Shown here: positions 26,577 through 34,777 of the stretch, piece by piece | Numbering within the stretch: position 1 is the first letter of the stretch | How the letters are laid out: every line of letters begins with the position of its first letter | Source of the DNA: Peribacillus frigoritolerans | GTDB taxonomy: Bacteria > Bacillota > Bacilli > Bacillales > DSM-1321 | Assembly (NCBI RefSeq): GCF_030676415.1 | Contig: NZ_JAUUTW010000009.1 | Coordinates: 113,210-177,209, forward strand | Reading direction: 5' to 3' | DNA length: 64,000 nucleotides | The notes under the pieces: model-generated | What the model was told of the DNA's origin: nothing | What the model saw: the letters and a program-made list of their open reading frames with translations, nothing else | The model's database searches: none | Position numbers and translations under genes: made by a program

Positions 26577-26678
26577 ATGAAATCTGCCTTTAATGAAAAA
26601 GAAGCCGTTTGGGTAATGATGCCGAACAAGGACCTGCATAGGCCGATATTTAACAGTGATGTGCGGATAGTATCATGA
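26577..26678 (+). CDS. 33-codon ORF coupled to modB
   Basis: A short frame starts ATG after AAGGGAG and ends in TGA overlapping the modB ATG (ATGA). The peptide (MKSAFNEKEAVWVMMP ... FNSDVRIVS) has no recognised motif. Its good ribosome binding site and overlap suggest that it is translated, either as a leader peptide that delivers ribosomes to modB or as the residue of a lost upstream gene such as modA. No homology to ModA is visible. Confidence 0.4.
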   Translation: MKSAFNEKEAVWVMMPNKDLHRPIFNSDVRIVS

Positions 26679-27328
26679 CAGGAGATTTTTGGTCACCAGT
26701 CAGGCTATCGATACAAGTAGCGGGACTATCGGGTATCCTTGTTTTCATTTTAGGAATTATCCTAGCGCGAATGATGGCTAAAAAGCAATTCAGGGGAAGA
26801 GTCCTGTTGGAAACAGCGTTTTTATTGCCGCTTGTTTTGCCGCCATCCGTCGTTGGTTTTTTATTGATTGTGATTTTTGGCAAGAGTGGAATGCCGGGAC
26901 AATTCATTGAAAGGGTTTTTGATCAGCCCCTGATGTTCACGTGGTGGGCGGCGGTCATTGCATCTACCGTGGTAGCGTTTCCGCTTATGTACCAATCCGC
27001 TAAAACGGGCTTTGAAGGTATAGATGAAGAAATTGAAAATGCAGCAAGGGTTGACGGGGCCGGCGAGTGGAGATTATTCCTGTTTGTATCCCTCCCATTG
27101 GCGGTCAAATCGATCGTCACAGGTGCCATCTTGAGTTCTGCGCGTGCGTTGGGGGAATTCGGGGCCACACTCATGTTTGCCGGGAACATTCCCGGACAGA
27201 CACAAACCATACCGACTGCGATTTATATCGCCATGGACTCCGGGAATATGGCATTAGCTTGGCTATGGGTTGCCGTAATCATCGTCATTTCATTCATTAT
27301 GCTTTTTGTCGTGACTTACATAAAATGA
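26675..27328 (+). CDS. modB: molybdate ABC transporter permease ModB, orphan
   Basis: This 217-residue permease has five predicted membrane helices and the EAA loop ENAARVDGAGEWRLFLFVSLPLA that contacts the ATPase (read in two parts). LPLVLPPSVVGFLL and ALGEFGATLMFAGNIPGQTQTIP are ModB signatures. It imports molybdate together with ModA (binding protein) and ModC (ATPase). Neither gene is in the neighbourhood, although some bacilli pair modA-modB without modC. It lacks its own ribosome binding site except inside the preceding 33-codon ORF and overlaps the next, convergent gene at its 3' end. Confidence 0.9.
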   Translation: MTGDFWSPVRLSIQVAGLSGILVFILGIILARMMAKKQFRGRVLLETAFLLPLVLPPSVVGFLLIVIFGKSGMPGQFIERVFDQPLMFTWWAAVIASTVVAFPLMYQSAKTGFEGIDEEIENAARVDGAGEWRLFLFVSLPLAVKSIVTGAILSSARALGEFGATLMFAGNIPGQTQTIPTAIYIAMDSGNMALAWLWVAVIIVISFIMLFVVTYIK

Positions 27329-27775
27329 CTGCTGTTTCTCGAATATGCTTATGAAGAAGAGAGGTGCGGCTTCTACGTCCTCTATATGGATGAAGCCGTT
27401 TTTTTCGTAAAGGTTCCGTGCAGGCAAGTTCATTTTACCGGTCGAAACGGATATCTTTTTCCAGTCGCAGTGTAATTGAAGAGCATGCAACAGTGCATCC
27501 GCGATACCCTGCCGAAAATAATCAGGATGGACAACCATTCGGCAAATCAGCATTTGACCATTCTCTTTTGTATAAGATATTGCACCCGCCAAAGCATCGC
27601 CCTTTAAATAGCATAAAAACGTTTCATGACAATGAATGAATGGTTCATATGTTTCCAGTAGGGGAGGTATATCGGCAAAACCGATCATTTCCGCTTCCAC
27701 CTTATAGGCTTCTTTCTGAAGTTTAAAAAGCTGCTGGCCATAATCGGAGTCTAGGTCCCGAATTTTCATGATCAA
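27290..27775 (-). CDS. GNAT-family N-acetyltransferase
   Basis: This 161-residue acetyltransferase has the acetyl-CoA binding motif A VHPDYFRQGIADALLHALQ (R/Q-x-x-G-x-A) and a following block VSTGKMNLPARNLYEKNGF (motif B). The TTG start at 27775 fits GGAAG nine bases upstream; the ATG at 27769 is too far from it. It overlaps modB tail to tail by 39 bases. The substrate is unknown. Confidence 0.85.
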   Translation of the reverse strand: MIMKIRDLDSDYGQQLFKLQKEAYKVEAEMIGFADIPPLLETYEPFIHCHETFLCYLKGDALAGAISYTKENGQMLICRMVVHPDYFRQGIADALLHALQLHCDWKKISVSTGKMNLPARNLYEKNGFIHIEDVEAAPLFFISIFEKQQSFYVSHDKKHNE

Positions 27776-27885
27776 ATCATATCACTTCCTTTCATTACAT
27801 TATAATGGAAGTGGGAGATTATTGTTTCTAATCAGTCTGTGTTATAATCGACAAACAATATGAACTAATGAAATGAGGAAGAAAT

Positions 27886-28377
27886 TTGTTAACATTTGAA
27901 GAGAAATTGAGCATCATTGAAACGTTTCCGGAATTACAGCGAAAAGATGTTTCATTGGGACGTGTGAACTTCCATTATCCAGATAGCGTCCAGGAGAAAA
28001 AGATCGTCGTTCAGCACTTGCATCCCAATGGAAATGGATTCGTTTACGCAGGGCATATGAGAAAAAAAGACACTGACCGTAAAGGGTTTATCAATATACG
28101 TGACTATAATGAAGCGGAATTAAAAGAATTGATCCAAAAAAGCGTGGATTACCTATCTGAACCTCCTGTTGAATTCGAAGAAGAGGAAAACGAGTTCGCT
28201 AGGTTGGAAGGGACATGGATTGGCCCTGAAAAGCAAGAGCTTACACTTGAAAGGGAAGACCTGCTTTGGAATGTGTATTCAGGGTCGAATCTTGAAGAGT
28301 GTTTCGAGAGTCCAGTAGAGGCGGAGCGCTACTTATTGGACGAAGGCTTCCGACAAAGCAAGAAGAGGAATATGTAG
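27886..28377 (+). CDS. conserved-type protein of unknown function
   Basis: The 163-residue product starts with a helical segment (FEEKLSIIETFPELQRKDVS), then a mixed segment with VVQHLHPNGNGFVYAGHM, and an acidic C-terminal half ending FRQSKKRNM. Its start is TTG (27886) with GAGGAAG upstream. Charge and composition suggest a soluble cytoplasmic protein. I do not recognise a family. It is followed by about 200 bases containing the promoter and long leader of the cold-shock gene. Confidence 0.75.
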   Translation: MLTFEEKLSIIETFPELQRKDVSLGRVNFHYPDSVQEKKIVVQHLHPNGNGFVYAGHMRKKDTDRKGFINIRDYNEAELKELIQKSVDYLSEPPVEFEEEENEFARLEGTWIGPEKQELTLEREDLLWNVYSGSNLEECFESPVEAERYLLDEGFRQSKKRNM

Positions 28378-28575
28378 AATTTTAGGATAATTTGTCGGTT
28401 GATTTACTGCGATAATCTTGTTTTTTTAGGATTTCCCATGATATAATATAAGTAATTATTTTTGTTCGGAATAAGTTTGATAGAAGGATTTACTGTAATA
28501 GGATTCCTCTTGAAACATTATCCAGAACCAAAAATAGTAATAAAATGGATTTTTCCAAACACAGGAGGAACTATC

Positions 28576-28773
28576 ATGGTACAAGGTAAAGTAAAATGGT
28601 TTAACGCAGAAAAAGGTTTCGGTTTCATCGAAGTTGAAGGCCAAGACGATGTATTCGTACATTTCTCAGCTATCCAAGGCGAAGGCTTCAAAACGCTTGA
28701 AGAAGGCCAAGAAGTTTCTTTCGAAATCGAGCAAGGCGCTCGTGGACCACAAGCAGCTAACGTTCAAAAATAA
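28576..28773 (+). CDS. cold-shock protein
   Basis: This 65-residue CspA/CspB-type single OB-fold nucleic acid chaperone has RNP1 KGFGFIEV and RNP2 VFVHFSAI. The ATG at 28576 follows AGGAGG; the in-frame open region upstream (from 28462) belongs to the leader. A TATAAT lies near 28442, which makes a leader of about 125 bases, typical of cold-shock genes where it controls stability and translation. A terminator follows directly. Confidence 0.95.
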   Translation: MVQGKVKWFNAEKGFGFIEVEGQDDVFVHFSAIQGEGFKTLEEGQEVSFEIEQGARGPQAANVQK

Positions 28774-28785
28774 TTGAACGCATAT

Positions 28786-28816
28786 AAAAAAAGACTCCGT
28801 TTTTGGAGTCTTTTTA
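28786..28816 (+). terminator. terminator of the cold-shock gene
   Basis: GACTCC and GGAGTC surround TTTTT with A-run and T-run flanks, so it may also serve the leftward gene that ends inside it. Confidence 0.85.
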
Positions 28817-28981
28817 TTTTTCTTTTTTTTCGGCCATTTCCTTTAATGCTTTGTCCAATTTTTCTTCGATTCGTTTAGAACGATTAAAATGCCCTGCCAG
28901 GAAAAACACGATGAATATAACGAATACGACAAGCAATAGCATAAAAAGGATAGGCAGGAACTGGGTTATATTTTCACTCAT
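28814..28981 (-). CDS. small single-pass membrane protein
   Basis: The 55-residue product has one strongly hydrophobic helix (about residues 8-30, LPILFMLLLVVFVIFIVFFL) and then a charged, probably helical tail (RIEEKLDKALKEMAEKKEK). GGGGATA stands nine bases before the ATG. It converges on the cold-shock gene and shares its terminator. The family is not identified; small single-helix membrane proteins of this shape are common in Bacillus. Confidence 0.7.
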   Translation of the reverse strand: MSENITQFLPILFMLLLVVFVIFIVFFLAGHFNRSKRIEEKLDKALKEMAEKKEK

Positions 28982-29062
28982 TGGATATTATCCCCTTTTT
29001 TCTTCCATTATACTTCATGCTTACCGCTGCTATGATAGAGGGAGTTGAGTTTTAAAAAAAAC

Positions 29063-29102
29063 ACTGAAAGGGGATATGCGAAAACGCATATCCCCTTTCA
29101 GT
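29063..29102 (-). terminator. strong terminator of the nrd operon
   Basis: An 18-base perfect stem (ACTGAAAGGGGATATGCG and its complement) encloses a four-base loop. On the minus strand it is followed by eight T. The right arm touches the stop codon of the flavodoxin gene. Confidence 0.92.
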
Positions 29103-29521
29103 CAGTTCTGGAATAGCGAGGCGAACTTTTGTAGTCTGGGCAAGTCAGATTCTTGATACATCTGTTCTATCTTCAATGTCACCAATAACTGGCTCTTGGC
29201 AAATAACATGTCCCGGAAATGATCGACCGCCCCGCAAAAATGATTATAGTTGGTTTCACCAGTGCCGAAGACTCCCGTTTTCAGATGGGCAATAGGCAAC
29301 TGTTCCAGTTCTTTATAAAGGGCTGCTGATTTAGAAGGAAGGTCTCCATTGCCCCATGTATAGGTGCCGATAATCAATGCATCGTAATCCGGCAATGTAC
29401 GTAAATCGAAATCATTCATTCGATATAGTCCAGCTTCGGGTAAAAGGGAAGCGATGGCTTCAGCAAGCGCTTTTGTATTGCCGCCAGCTGAATGATAGAC
29501 AATGGCAATTTTACAGCTCAT
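29102..29521 (-). CDS. flavodoxin of the ribonucleotide reductase operon
   Basis: This 139-residue flavodoxin-fold protein has the FMN phosphate loop in IVYHSAGGNTKAL and the aromatic FMN loops in IGTYTWGNGDLP and GTGETNYNHF. In class I ribonucleotide reductase operons the flavodoxin place is held by NrdI, which delivers the oxidant for Mn cofactor assembly; here the sequence looks more like an ordinary flavodoxin. The ATG chosen (29521) overlaps the nrdF stop by 11 bases. It is the last gene of the operon. The NrdI role is inference. Confidence 0.8.
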   Translation of the reverse strand: MSCKIAIVYHSAGGNTKALAEAIASLLPEAGLYRMNDFDLRTLPDYDALIIGTYTWGNGDLPSKSAALYKELEQLPIAHLKTGVFGTGETNYNHFCGAVDHFRDMLFAKSQLLVTLKIEQMYQESDLPRLQKFASLFQN

Positions 29522-30563
29522 CGAACCCATTACTGGCATTTACTTGACTGTATGTCCTTGACTTTTGTTCGAAGAAATCGGTTTTTGTAAGTCCGATGGA
29601 TTCATCATCGAACGTTTTGATCCATGGCATCGGGTTCTCGCCATACTCTTTATACAAATTTTCAAGTCCTAGCATACGTAACCGTTTGTTGGCGATATAT
29701 TCGATGTACTCATTGAATTCTTCCAAATCGAGATCGGCTTTGGTTTGGATATCTTCGAGCATATATTCAGACCATTCCTTTTCGAGTTCGACTGCTTTTT
29801 CAATCGTTGTATAGATGAACTTCGTGTTTTCTTCATTATTTAACTCAGGATATTCATACATCAAAATTTGAACGAGCATTCCAATGAAATCGAAATGGAC
29901 CATTTCATCGCGATGAATATAAGATATCATCGTAGCGGAACCAGTCATTAAATTTTGGCGTCCTAAATTATAATAAAAGGCGAAAGCCAGATAGAAATAA
30001 ATTCCTTCAAGGTTCGTTGAATGGATCAGTGCCTCGAATAAATGTTGAGGGCTGGGATCGTCCACGAACGTTTGATAGGCATCAACGATCGGTTGGTTAC
30101 GCTTAATCACTTCAGGATGTTCTTTAATGCGGTCGAAAAGCTGTTTTTGCTTGCCTACCGGAATCAAGGAAGCAAGGATATAGGAATAAGATTCATTATG
30201 GATCGATTCCTGCTGGGCCATGTTGGCCAGGATAGCTTTTGCCGCCGGATCTTTGATGTACCGAAGGATTTCTACTAAAGTGGGCGTTTGAAGACTGTCC
30301 ATTCCAGCAATCATCGTAAGTATATCGAGAAAAGCGTCCTGGATATCTTCGTCCAATTCGCCCCACTGCTTTTTATCCTGAATCATGTTCACGCTCGAAG
30401 GCTTCCAAAAGTTATTGATGAGCTGTGTATAGGTATCATAGAATTTTTCATACTGAATATCGTTCCAAAGGAGAAAGCCTGAAGCTTCTCCTTTGAAAAC
30501 ACCCGTTGCCTTGGTTGGATGCGTTGGTTCGAGCATCCGAATCTTTTTGATATGATTGGTCAT
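29511..30563 (-). CDS. nrdF: ribonucleotide reductase class I, beta (radical) subunit
   Basis: This 350-residue R2-type protein has all metal ligands present: Asp89, Glu119 and His122 (QQESIHNESYS), Glu186 (NLEGIYF), Glu220 and His223 (RDEMVH). The radical Tyr is at 126, four after His122 as in the classic Y122 protein. It supplies the radical for NDP reduction by the alpha subunit. The metal-free class Ie substitutions are absent, so a di-Mn or di-Fe cofactor is expected. The gene follows the alpha gene by 45 bases. Confidence 0.92.
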   Translation of the reverse strand: MTNHIKKIRMLEPTHPTKATGVFKGEASGFLLWNDIQYEKFYDTYTQLINNFWKPSSVNMIQDKKQWGELDEDIQDAFLDILTMIAGMDSLQTPTLVEILRYIKDPAAKAILANMAQQESIHNESYSYILASLIPVGKQKQLFDRIKEHPEVIKRNQPIVDAYQTFVDDPSPQHLFEALIHSTNLEGIYFYLAFAFYYNLGRQNLMTGSATMISYIHRDEMVHFDFIGMLVQILMYEYPELNNEENTKFIYTTIEKAVELEKEWSEYMLEDIQTKADLDLEEFNEYIEYIANKRLRMLGLENLYKEYGENPMPWIKTFDDESIGLTKTDFFEQKSRTYSQVNASNGFDEL

Positions 30564-30608
30564 TCGTGAAAACTCCTTTAAGTATAGATTACTGGGTTAT
30601 GATTGTTG

Positions 30609-32906
30609 TTAACTTGAACAGCTTTCGCAGGCATTGTCATATTCAGAAGAAGTCGAACGAACATAATACGTTGATTTCAACCCGCTTTCCCATGCCGTTA
30701 AATGGATATCCAATAGGACCTTTGCTTTGATTGTATTGTGTACATACAGATTAAAGCTGATTGCTTGGTCAATATGGCGTTGGCGGGCTGCATTTTGCCT
30801 AATGCTTTCCAGTTGGTCCAAATTAAATCTCGTCTTTTTATAATATTCATACGTATTTGGCGTCAATCCTGGTGCCGTCACCTTGAATTTGAAGTTTTTC
30901 TTTTCTTCGTAAAATTCAATTTCATACAAAGGATCGATTCCGTCAGTGGAATTACCGATCTTCGCTGTCGATGAATTGGGGGCAATGGCCATTAAATATC
31001 CATTACGGGTCCCGTGTTCCTGCACGTCTGCTTTTAAATCCAACCATTTTTGATCTGTATAGTCACGCAGTTCGAAGTAGTCCCCTGTATGCCAATCCGA
31101 TCCTTCAAAATATGGGTATGATCCTTTTTCCTTGGCCAATTCGTTGGATGCCTTGATTGTTAAGTAAGCGATCTTTTCGTATAAAGCATCGGCATAGTGA
31201 ACAGCCTCATCGGATTCCCAATAAATATTCTGTGTGGCAAGTAAATGATGCCATCCAAACGTTCCTAAACCGATTGCCCGGTAACGTTTGTTCGAAATGG
31301 ATGCTTGTTTGACAGGAAGATTATTCACATCAATGACATTATCCAGCATACGGACCTGAATGGGAATCAATCTTTCCAAAACATCGCTGCCCACCGCTCG
31401 AGGCAAGTTAATGGATGAAAGGTTGCAGACAACGAAATCGCCGCTTTTACGAACTACTACGACATCTCCATCTTCTGTTTCGTATTCATCCGTGATCGTC
31501 GAAGGGCTTAGGTTTTGGGCGATCTCCGTGCAAAGGTTAGAACAATAAATCATACCTTTATGTTTATTGGGATTCTTCCGATTCACTTCATCGCGGTAGA
31601 ACATATACGGTACGCCTTCTTCTAATTGAGAAATCATGATGCTTTTCATGATGTCCATCGCATTGATTTTTTCAAAACTATAGTTTGGAAGCATGCCATT
31701 TTCCGCAGCCTCGACAGCAAGTGCATAATGATTCCTGAAGCTTCCTTCGCCTTTCTTCTCGTCATAAAGATCTTCCAGTGAAAATCCAAGCGTTTGCTTA
31801 ACGGTATGCGGATCGAAAAGATACCATTCTTTTCTGTCGCGTACAGCCTCCATGAATAAATCGGGAATGCACACACCTGTAAAAATATCATGGGCTTTTA
31901 ATCTGTCATCCCCGTTTTGTGTCTTCAAATCGAGGAAGCTCATGATATCTTTATGCCAGGCATCCAAGTAAATCGCGATGGCACCTTTACGTTGACCCAA
32001 TTGATCGACACTTACAGCTGTCTGGTTGAATAGTCGAATCCAGGGAGTCGTGCCGGAACTGTTTCCAGAGAAACCTCGGATATCAGAACCAAGCGAGCGA
32101 ATCTTACCAACGTAAAGACCGACACCGCCACCGAATTTAGATACTTTTGCAGCATCGTAGTTTGATAGGTAGATTCCGTCAATGGAATCTTCAATTGCGT
32201 CGATAAAGCAAGAGCTTAACTGTCCATGTGTTTTACCTGCATTGGAGAGTGTAGGAGTCGCAACGGTCATATAGAGATTGGACATGGCCCAGTATGCTTC
32301 TTTTATAAGTTGCAGGCGGTGCTCCGTTTTTTCCAATCGCATGATTTCCATTGCGATGATCATGAAACGTTCTTGTGGCAGTTCGTAGACCTTGTCCTTT
32401 TTTGGGCGGGCAAGATAGCGGTCGTTCAATAAGTAGATGCCTATGTAAGAGAATAATTTATCTTTTTCCGGGTCGATCACCGAACCCAATTCCTCAATTT
32501 CCGCTTTCGTATATGAAGATAGCAGTTCTGATTTATAAATGGGATAACGCTGACCTTCTGAAAGCTGGGAGAGTTCCGTGATCAGCTCATAGAATGGGCC
32601 ATAACTCATGCCTTCATAACCTCGATTGGCTTGTGCATCCCTATACATTGTATTCAACAGTTCTGCTGCAGCAACGAACGTCCAATCTGGAGCATCGATA
32701 TCCACACCTTCAAGAGCGAGCTGAATCAGTTTTTTTGATGCCTGTTCTTCGGTTGAGTCACTTTTGCGATCAAGCCATTTTGTAAAACGCTTTTTGAACT
32801 TTTCCATATCAAGACGGCCTTCGAATTCCTTTGATAACATCTCAAGCTGGATGGATTTCGTTTCTGTGTCGTTTTCGCTTATGGTAGAGTTATATGTTTG
32901 AGTCAT
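30609..32906 (-). CDS. nrdE: ribonucleotide reductase class I, alpha (catalytic) subunit
   Basis: The 765-residue catalytic subunit reduces NDPs to dNDPs. The redox cysteines are Cys233 (GQLSSCFID) and Cys494 (VVCNLSSINL). The thiyl radical cysteine is Cys459 in NLCTEI, and the C-terminal shuttle pair is CESCSS. It is longer than Bacillus subtilis NrdE (about 700), but a typical ATP-cone at the N-terminus is not obvious. A good AAGGAGG precedes the ATG. The cobalamin riboswitch and a terminator lie upstream, so expression should fall when coenzyme B12 is plentiful. Confidence 0.92.
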   Translation of the reverse strand: MTQTYNSTISENDTETKSIQLEMLSKEFEGRLDMEKFKKRFTKWLDRKSDSTEEQASKKLIQLALEGVDIDAPDWTFVAAAELLNTMYRDAQANRGYEGMSYGPFYELITELSQLSEGQRYPIYKSELLSSYTKAEIEELGSVIDPEKDKLFSYIGIYLLNDRYLARPKKDKVYELPQERFMIIAMEIMRLEKTEHRLQLIKEAYWAMSNLYMTVATPTLSNAGKTHGQLSSCFIDAIEDSIDGIYLSNYDAAKVSKFGGGVGLYVGKIRSLGSDIRGFSGNSSGTTPWIRLFNQTAVSVDQLGQRKGAIAIYLDAWHKDIMSFLDLKTQNGDDRLKAHDIFTGVCIPDLFMEAVRDRKEWYLFDPHTVKQTLGFSLEDLYDEKKGEGSFRNHYALAVEAAENGMLPNYSFEKINAMDIMKSIMISQLEEGVPYMFYRDEVNRKNPNKHKGMIYCSNLCTEIAQNLSPSTITDEYETEDGDVVVVRKSGDFVVCNLSSINLPRAVGSDVLERLIPIQVRMLDNVIDVNNLPVKQASISNKRYRAIGLGTFGWHHLLATQNIYWESDEAVHYADALYEKIAYLTIKASNELAKEKGSYPYFEGSDWHTGDYFELRDYTDQKWLDLKADVQEHGTRNGYLMAIAPNSSTAKIGNSTDGIDPLYEIEFYEEKKNFKFKVTAPGLTPNTYEYYKKTRFNLDQLESIRQNAARQRHIDQAISFNLYVHNTIKAKVLLDIHLTAWESGLKSTYYVRSTSSEYDNACESCSS

Positions 32907-32936
32907 TAATAATCCTCCTTGTTAACTTCCGCTAAA

Positions 32937-32965
32937 ATAAAAAAACCGCCCAAAGAATTGAGCGG
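32937..32965 (-). terminator. intrinsic terminator of the cobalamin riboswitch
   Basis: On the transcript CCGCTCAA pairs with TTGGGCGG around TTCT, followed by TTTTTTT. It lies about 35 bases before the alpha-subunit start. Just upstream, AAACGATAG (33018-33010) and CTATCGTTT (32977-32969) can pair, part of the expression platform. Confidence 0.85.
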
Positions 32966-33058
32966 ATCAAACGATAGAATAAAAGAGCCATGAAAAAATA
33001 GCCGTTATGCTATCGTTTCATCATCTCAATCCCCGAAGAATAAGAAACGTGAAAAATT

Positions 33059-33216
33059 CAAGGCAGGTCTCCTGACTCATGATCATCCTACTTAGAGTCC
33101 TTCCCGTATAGAGAGCTATACAGTGGGTTTCTCATTTCGTCACATTTACAGTTGCGGGGACAGTTCCGGGTTTACACCGGATTCCCTTTTCAGCCATCAC
33201 TGGCACCTTGGATTAC
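33059..33216 (-). ncRNA. cobalamin (adenosylcobalamin) riboswitch upstream of the nrd operon
   Basis: On the minus strand the order is GGTGCCAGTGATGGC at the 5' side, GGGAATCCGGTG, the B12-box-like CGGAACTGTCCCCGCAACTG, and GAGTCAGGAGACCTGCC at the 3' end, which are the conserved blocks of the cobalamin riboswitch class. It precedes a terminator and then the B12-independent ribonucleotide reductase. Such placement is known for class I reductases in bacteria that also own a B12-dependent class II enzyme. Confidence 0.92.
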
Positions 33217-33224
33217 AAAAAATT

Positions 33225-33266
33225 CTATATATAGTTATTAGTATTGTTTGTGTAATCAATATCTAG
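33225..33266 (-). promoter_or_regulatory. paired NrdR-box-like sites of the nrd promoter
   Basis: CTATATATAG (33225-33234) and CAATATCTAG (33257-33266) both resemble the core CwAtATaTwG of NrdR boxes (the first perfect, the second with one change). Their starts are 32 bases apart, about three helical turns, the spacing known for NrdR pairs. They lie directly upstream of the riboswitch. The rest of the 250-base gap up to the pyrophosphatase gene contains the promoters of both units. Confidence 0.6.
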
Positions 33267-33517
33267 TATTTCTGCTTATATTATCGTAAGCCATATACGA
33301 TGATAATTCAACTAATATATTTGAAAAAAACCAACCCTTATCTATTGACAAAGTGGTGGTAGAGGGTCAAGGAATGAAAGATTTTATTGGGGAAAGGATA
33401 ATTCAAGCGCTGATTTACGGGATTTTGTGTTAAAATAAAGTGTCTAGTAAAGGTGGCTCTCCCTTATTGCGATGAGGGGATTCGCGGAAAAATATTTATG
33501 AAAAAGGGGATAAAATC

Positions 33518-34447
33518 TTGGAAAAAGTATTAGTTTTTGGACATAAAAACCCGGATACAGACACAATCTGTTCAGCAATCGCTTATGCAGATTTGAAAAA
33601 ACAGTTAGGTATCAACGCTGAACCAGTTCGTCTGGGTGAAGTGAATGGTGAAACTCAATATGCATTGGACCAATTCAAATTCGATGCTCCCCGTCTTGTG
33701 GAAAAAGTTGCAGGGGAAGCTGATGGCGTAATTCTTGTCGATCACAACGAACGTCAGCAAAGTGCTGAAGATATTGACCAAGTCCGTGTGTTGGAAGTTA
33801 TCGACCATCACCGTATCGCTAACTTTGAAACAAGCGATCCTTTATATTACCGTGCGGAACCAGTTGGCTGTACGGCAACCATTTTAAATAAAATTTATAA
33901 AGAAAACGGCATTGAAGTCCCTAAAGCAATCGCAGGTCTTATGCTTTCTGCCATCATTTCCGATTCTTTATTGTTCAAATCACCGACGTGCACGGAGCAA
34001 GACGTTGCAGCAGCTATGGAACTGGCTGCCATTGCGGGAGTCGACGCTGAAACATATGGCTTGGAAATGTTGAAGGCGGGAGCTGACTTGAGCGACAAAA
34101 CGATTGCCCAGCTTATCACTCTTGACGCAAAAGAATTCTCCATGGGAATGGCTAAAGTGGAGATAGCTCAGGTCAATGCTGTTGATCCGAACGAAGTCCT
34201 TGCTAAGCAAGCAGAATTGGAAGCGGCGATTGAAGCGGTAATCGCTGTGAAGGAATTGGACTTATTCCTATTCGTCGTAACGGATATCTTGACTAATGAT
34301 TCTGTTGCCTTGGCTCTTGGTAAAGCAGCTTATGCAGTGGAAAAAGCATACGACGTTTCATTAAACAATAACATCGCCGTCTTGGAAGGCGTTGTATCGC
34401 GTAAAAAACAAATCGTGCCGGTCTTAACGGACGTATTCAGCAAATAA
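33518..34447 (+). CDS. ppaC: manganese-dependent inorganic pyrophosphatase (family II)
   Basis: This 309-residue enzyme of the DHH superfamily hydrolyses pyrophosphate to phosphate in the cytoplasm, driving biosynthesis. N-terminal [26 protein letters not shown] and [10 protein letters not shown] carry Mn ligands; the C-terminal DHHA2 domain ends in [10 protein letters not shown] with the Lys/Arg substrate site. The start is TTG, with AAGGGGA eight bases upstream. It is transcribed away from the nrd operon. Confidence 0.95.
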   Translation: MEKVLVFGHKNPDTDTICSAIAYADLKKQLGINAEPVRLGEVNGETQYALDQFKFDAPRLVEKVAGEADGVILVDHNERQQSAEDIDQVRVLEVIDHHRIANFETSDPLYYRAEPVGCTATILNKIYKENGIEVPKAIAGLMLSAIISDSLLFKSPTCTEQDVAAAMELAAIAGVDAETYGLEMLKAGADLSDKTIAQLITLDAKEFSMGMAKVEIAQVNAVDPNEVLAKQAELEAAIEAVIAVKELDLFLFVVTDILTNDSVALALGKAAYAVEKAYDVSLNNNIAVLEGVVSRKKQIVPVLTDVFSK

Positions 34448-34448
34448 T

Positions 34449-34494
34449 ACAGGAAAAGGGGTGCTCATTAAAAACATGGGCATCCTTTTTCTGT
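34449..34494 (+). terminator. terminator after the pyrophosphatase
   Basis: A long imperfect stem: ACAGGAAAAGG plus TGCTCAT against ATGGGCA plus CCTTTTTCTGT, with a seven-base loop. Confidence 0.8.
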
Positions 34495-34500
34495 ACATGC

Positions 34501-34545
34501 AAAAAAAGACTCAACCATCCATTAAGGGTGTTTGAGTCTTTTTTC
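34501..34545 (-). terminator. terminator of the leftward small gene
   Basis: GACTCAA...CATCC pairs with GGGTG...TTGAGTC (one bulge) with A-run and T-run flanks; it ends directly at the stop codon of the 48-residue gene. Confidence 0.8.
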
Positions 34546-34692
34546 TTAATTCAAAGCTTCCTTTTCTTTTTCATAGGCGATGACAATCAATTCTTTATTG
34601 GCTTCCTCGCCAAGTTTGCTTTCAAAGCTTTTCAGTTCATTCAATAAATCCGGTGACAGATTTGCTGCCGTATAATCCTGCTTGGGTGTCAT
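34546..34692 (-). CDS. small protein of unknown function (48 residues)
   Basis: The sequence MTPKQDYTAANLSP...LLNELKSFESKLGEEANKELIVIAYEKEKEALN (broken here) is helical and acidic, with no membrane segment. GAAAGGAG stands nine bases before the ATG and a terminator follows at once, so translation is likely. It lies downstream of the SulP gene by about 85 bases, on the same strand. The family is not recognised. Confidence 0.7.
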   Translation of the reverse strand: MTPKQDYTAANLSPDLLNELKSFESKLGEEANKELIVIAYEKEKEALN

Positions 34693-34777
34693 GCTTTTCG
34701 CTCCTTTCAAAAGGAAATAATCCATGTTATCTATTTTGTCGGTTTGAAAAGTTTCTATTCAGCAGAATTTTACTTCT

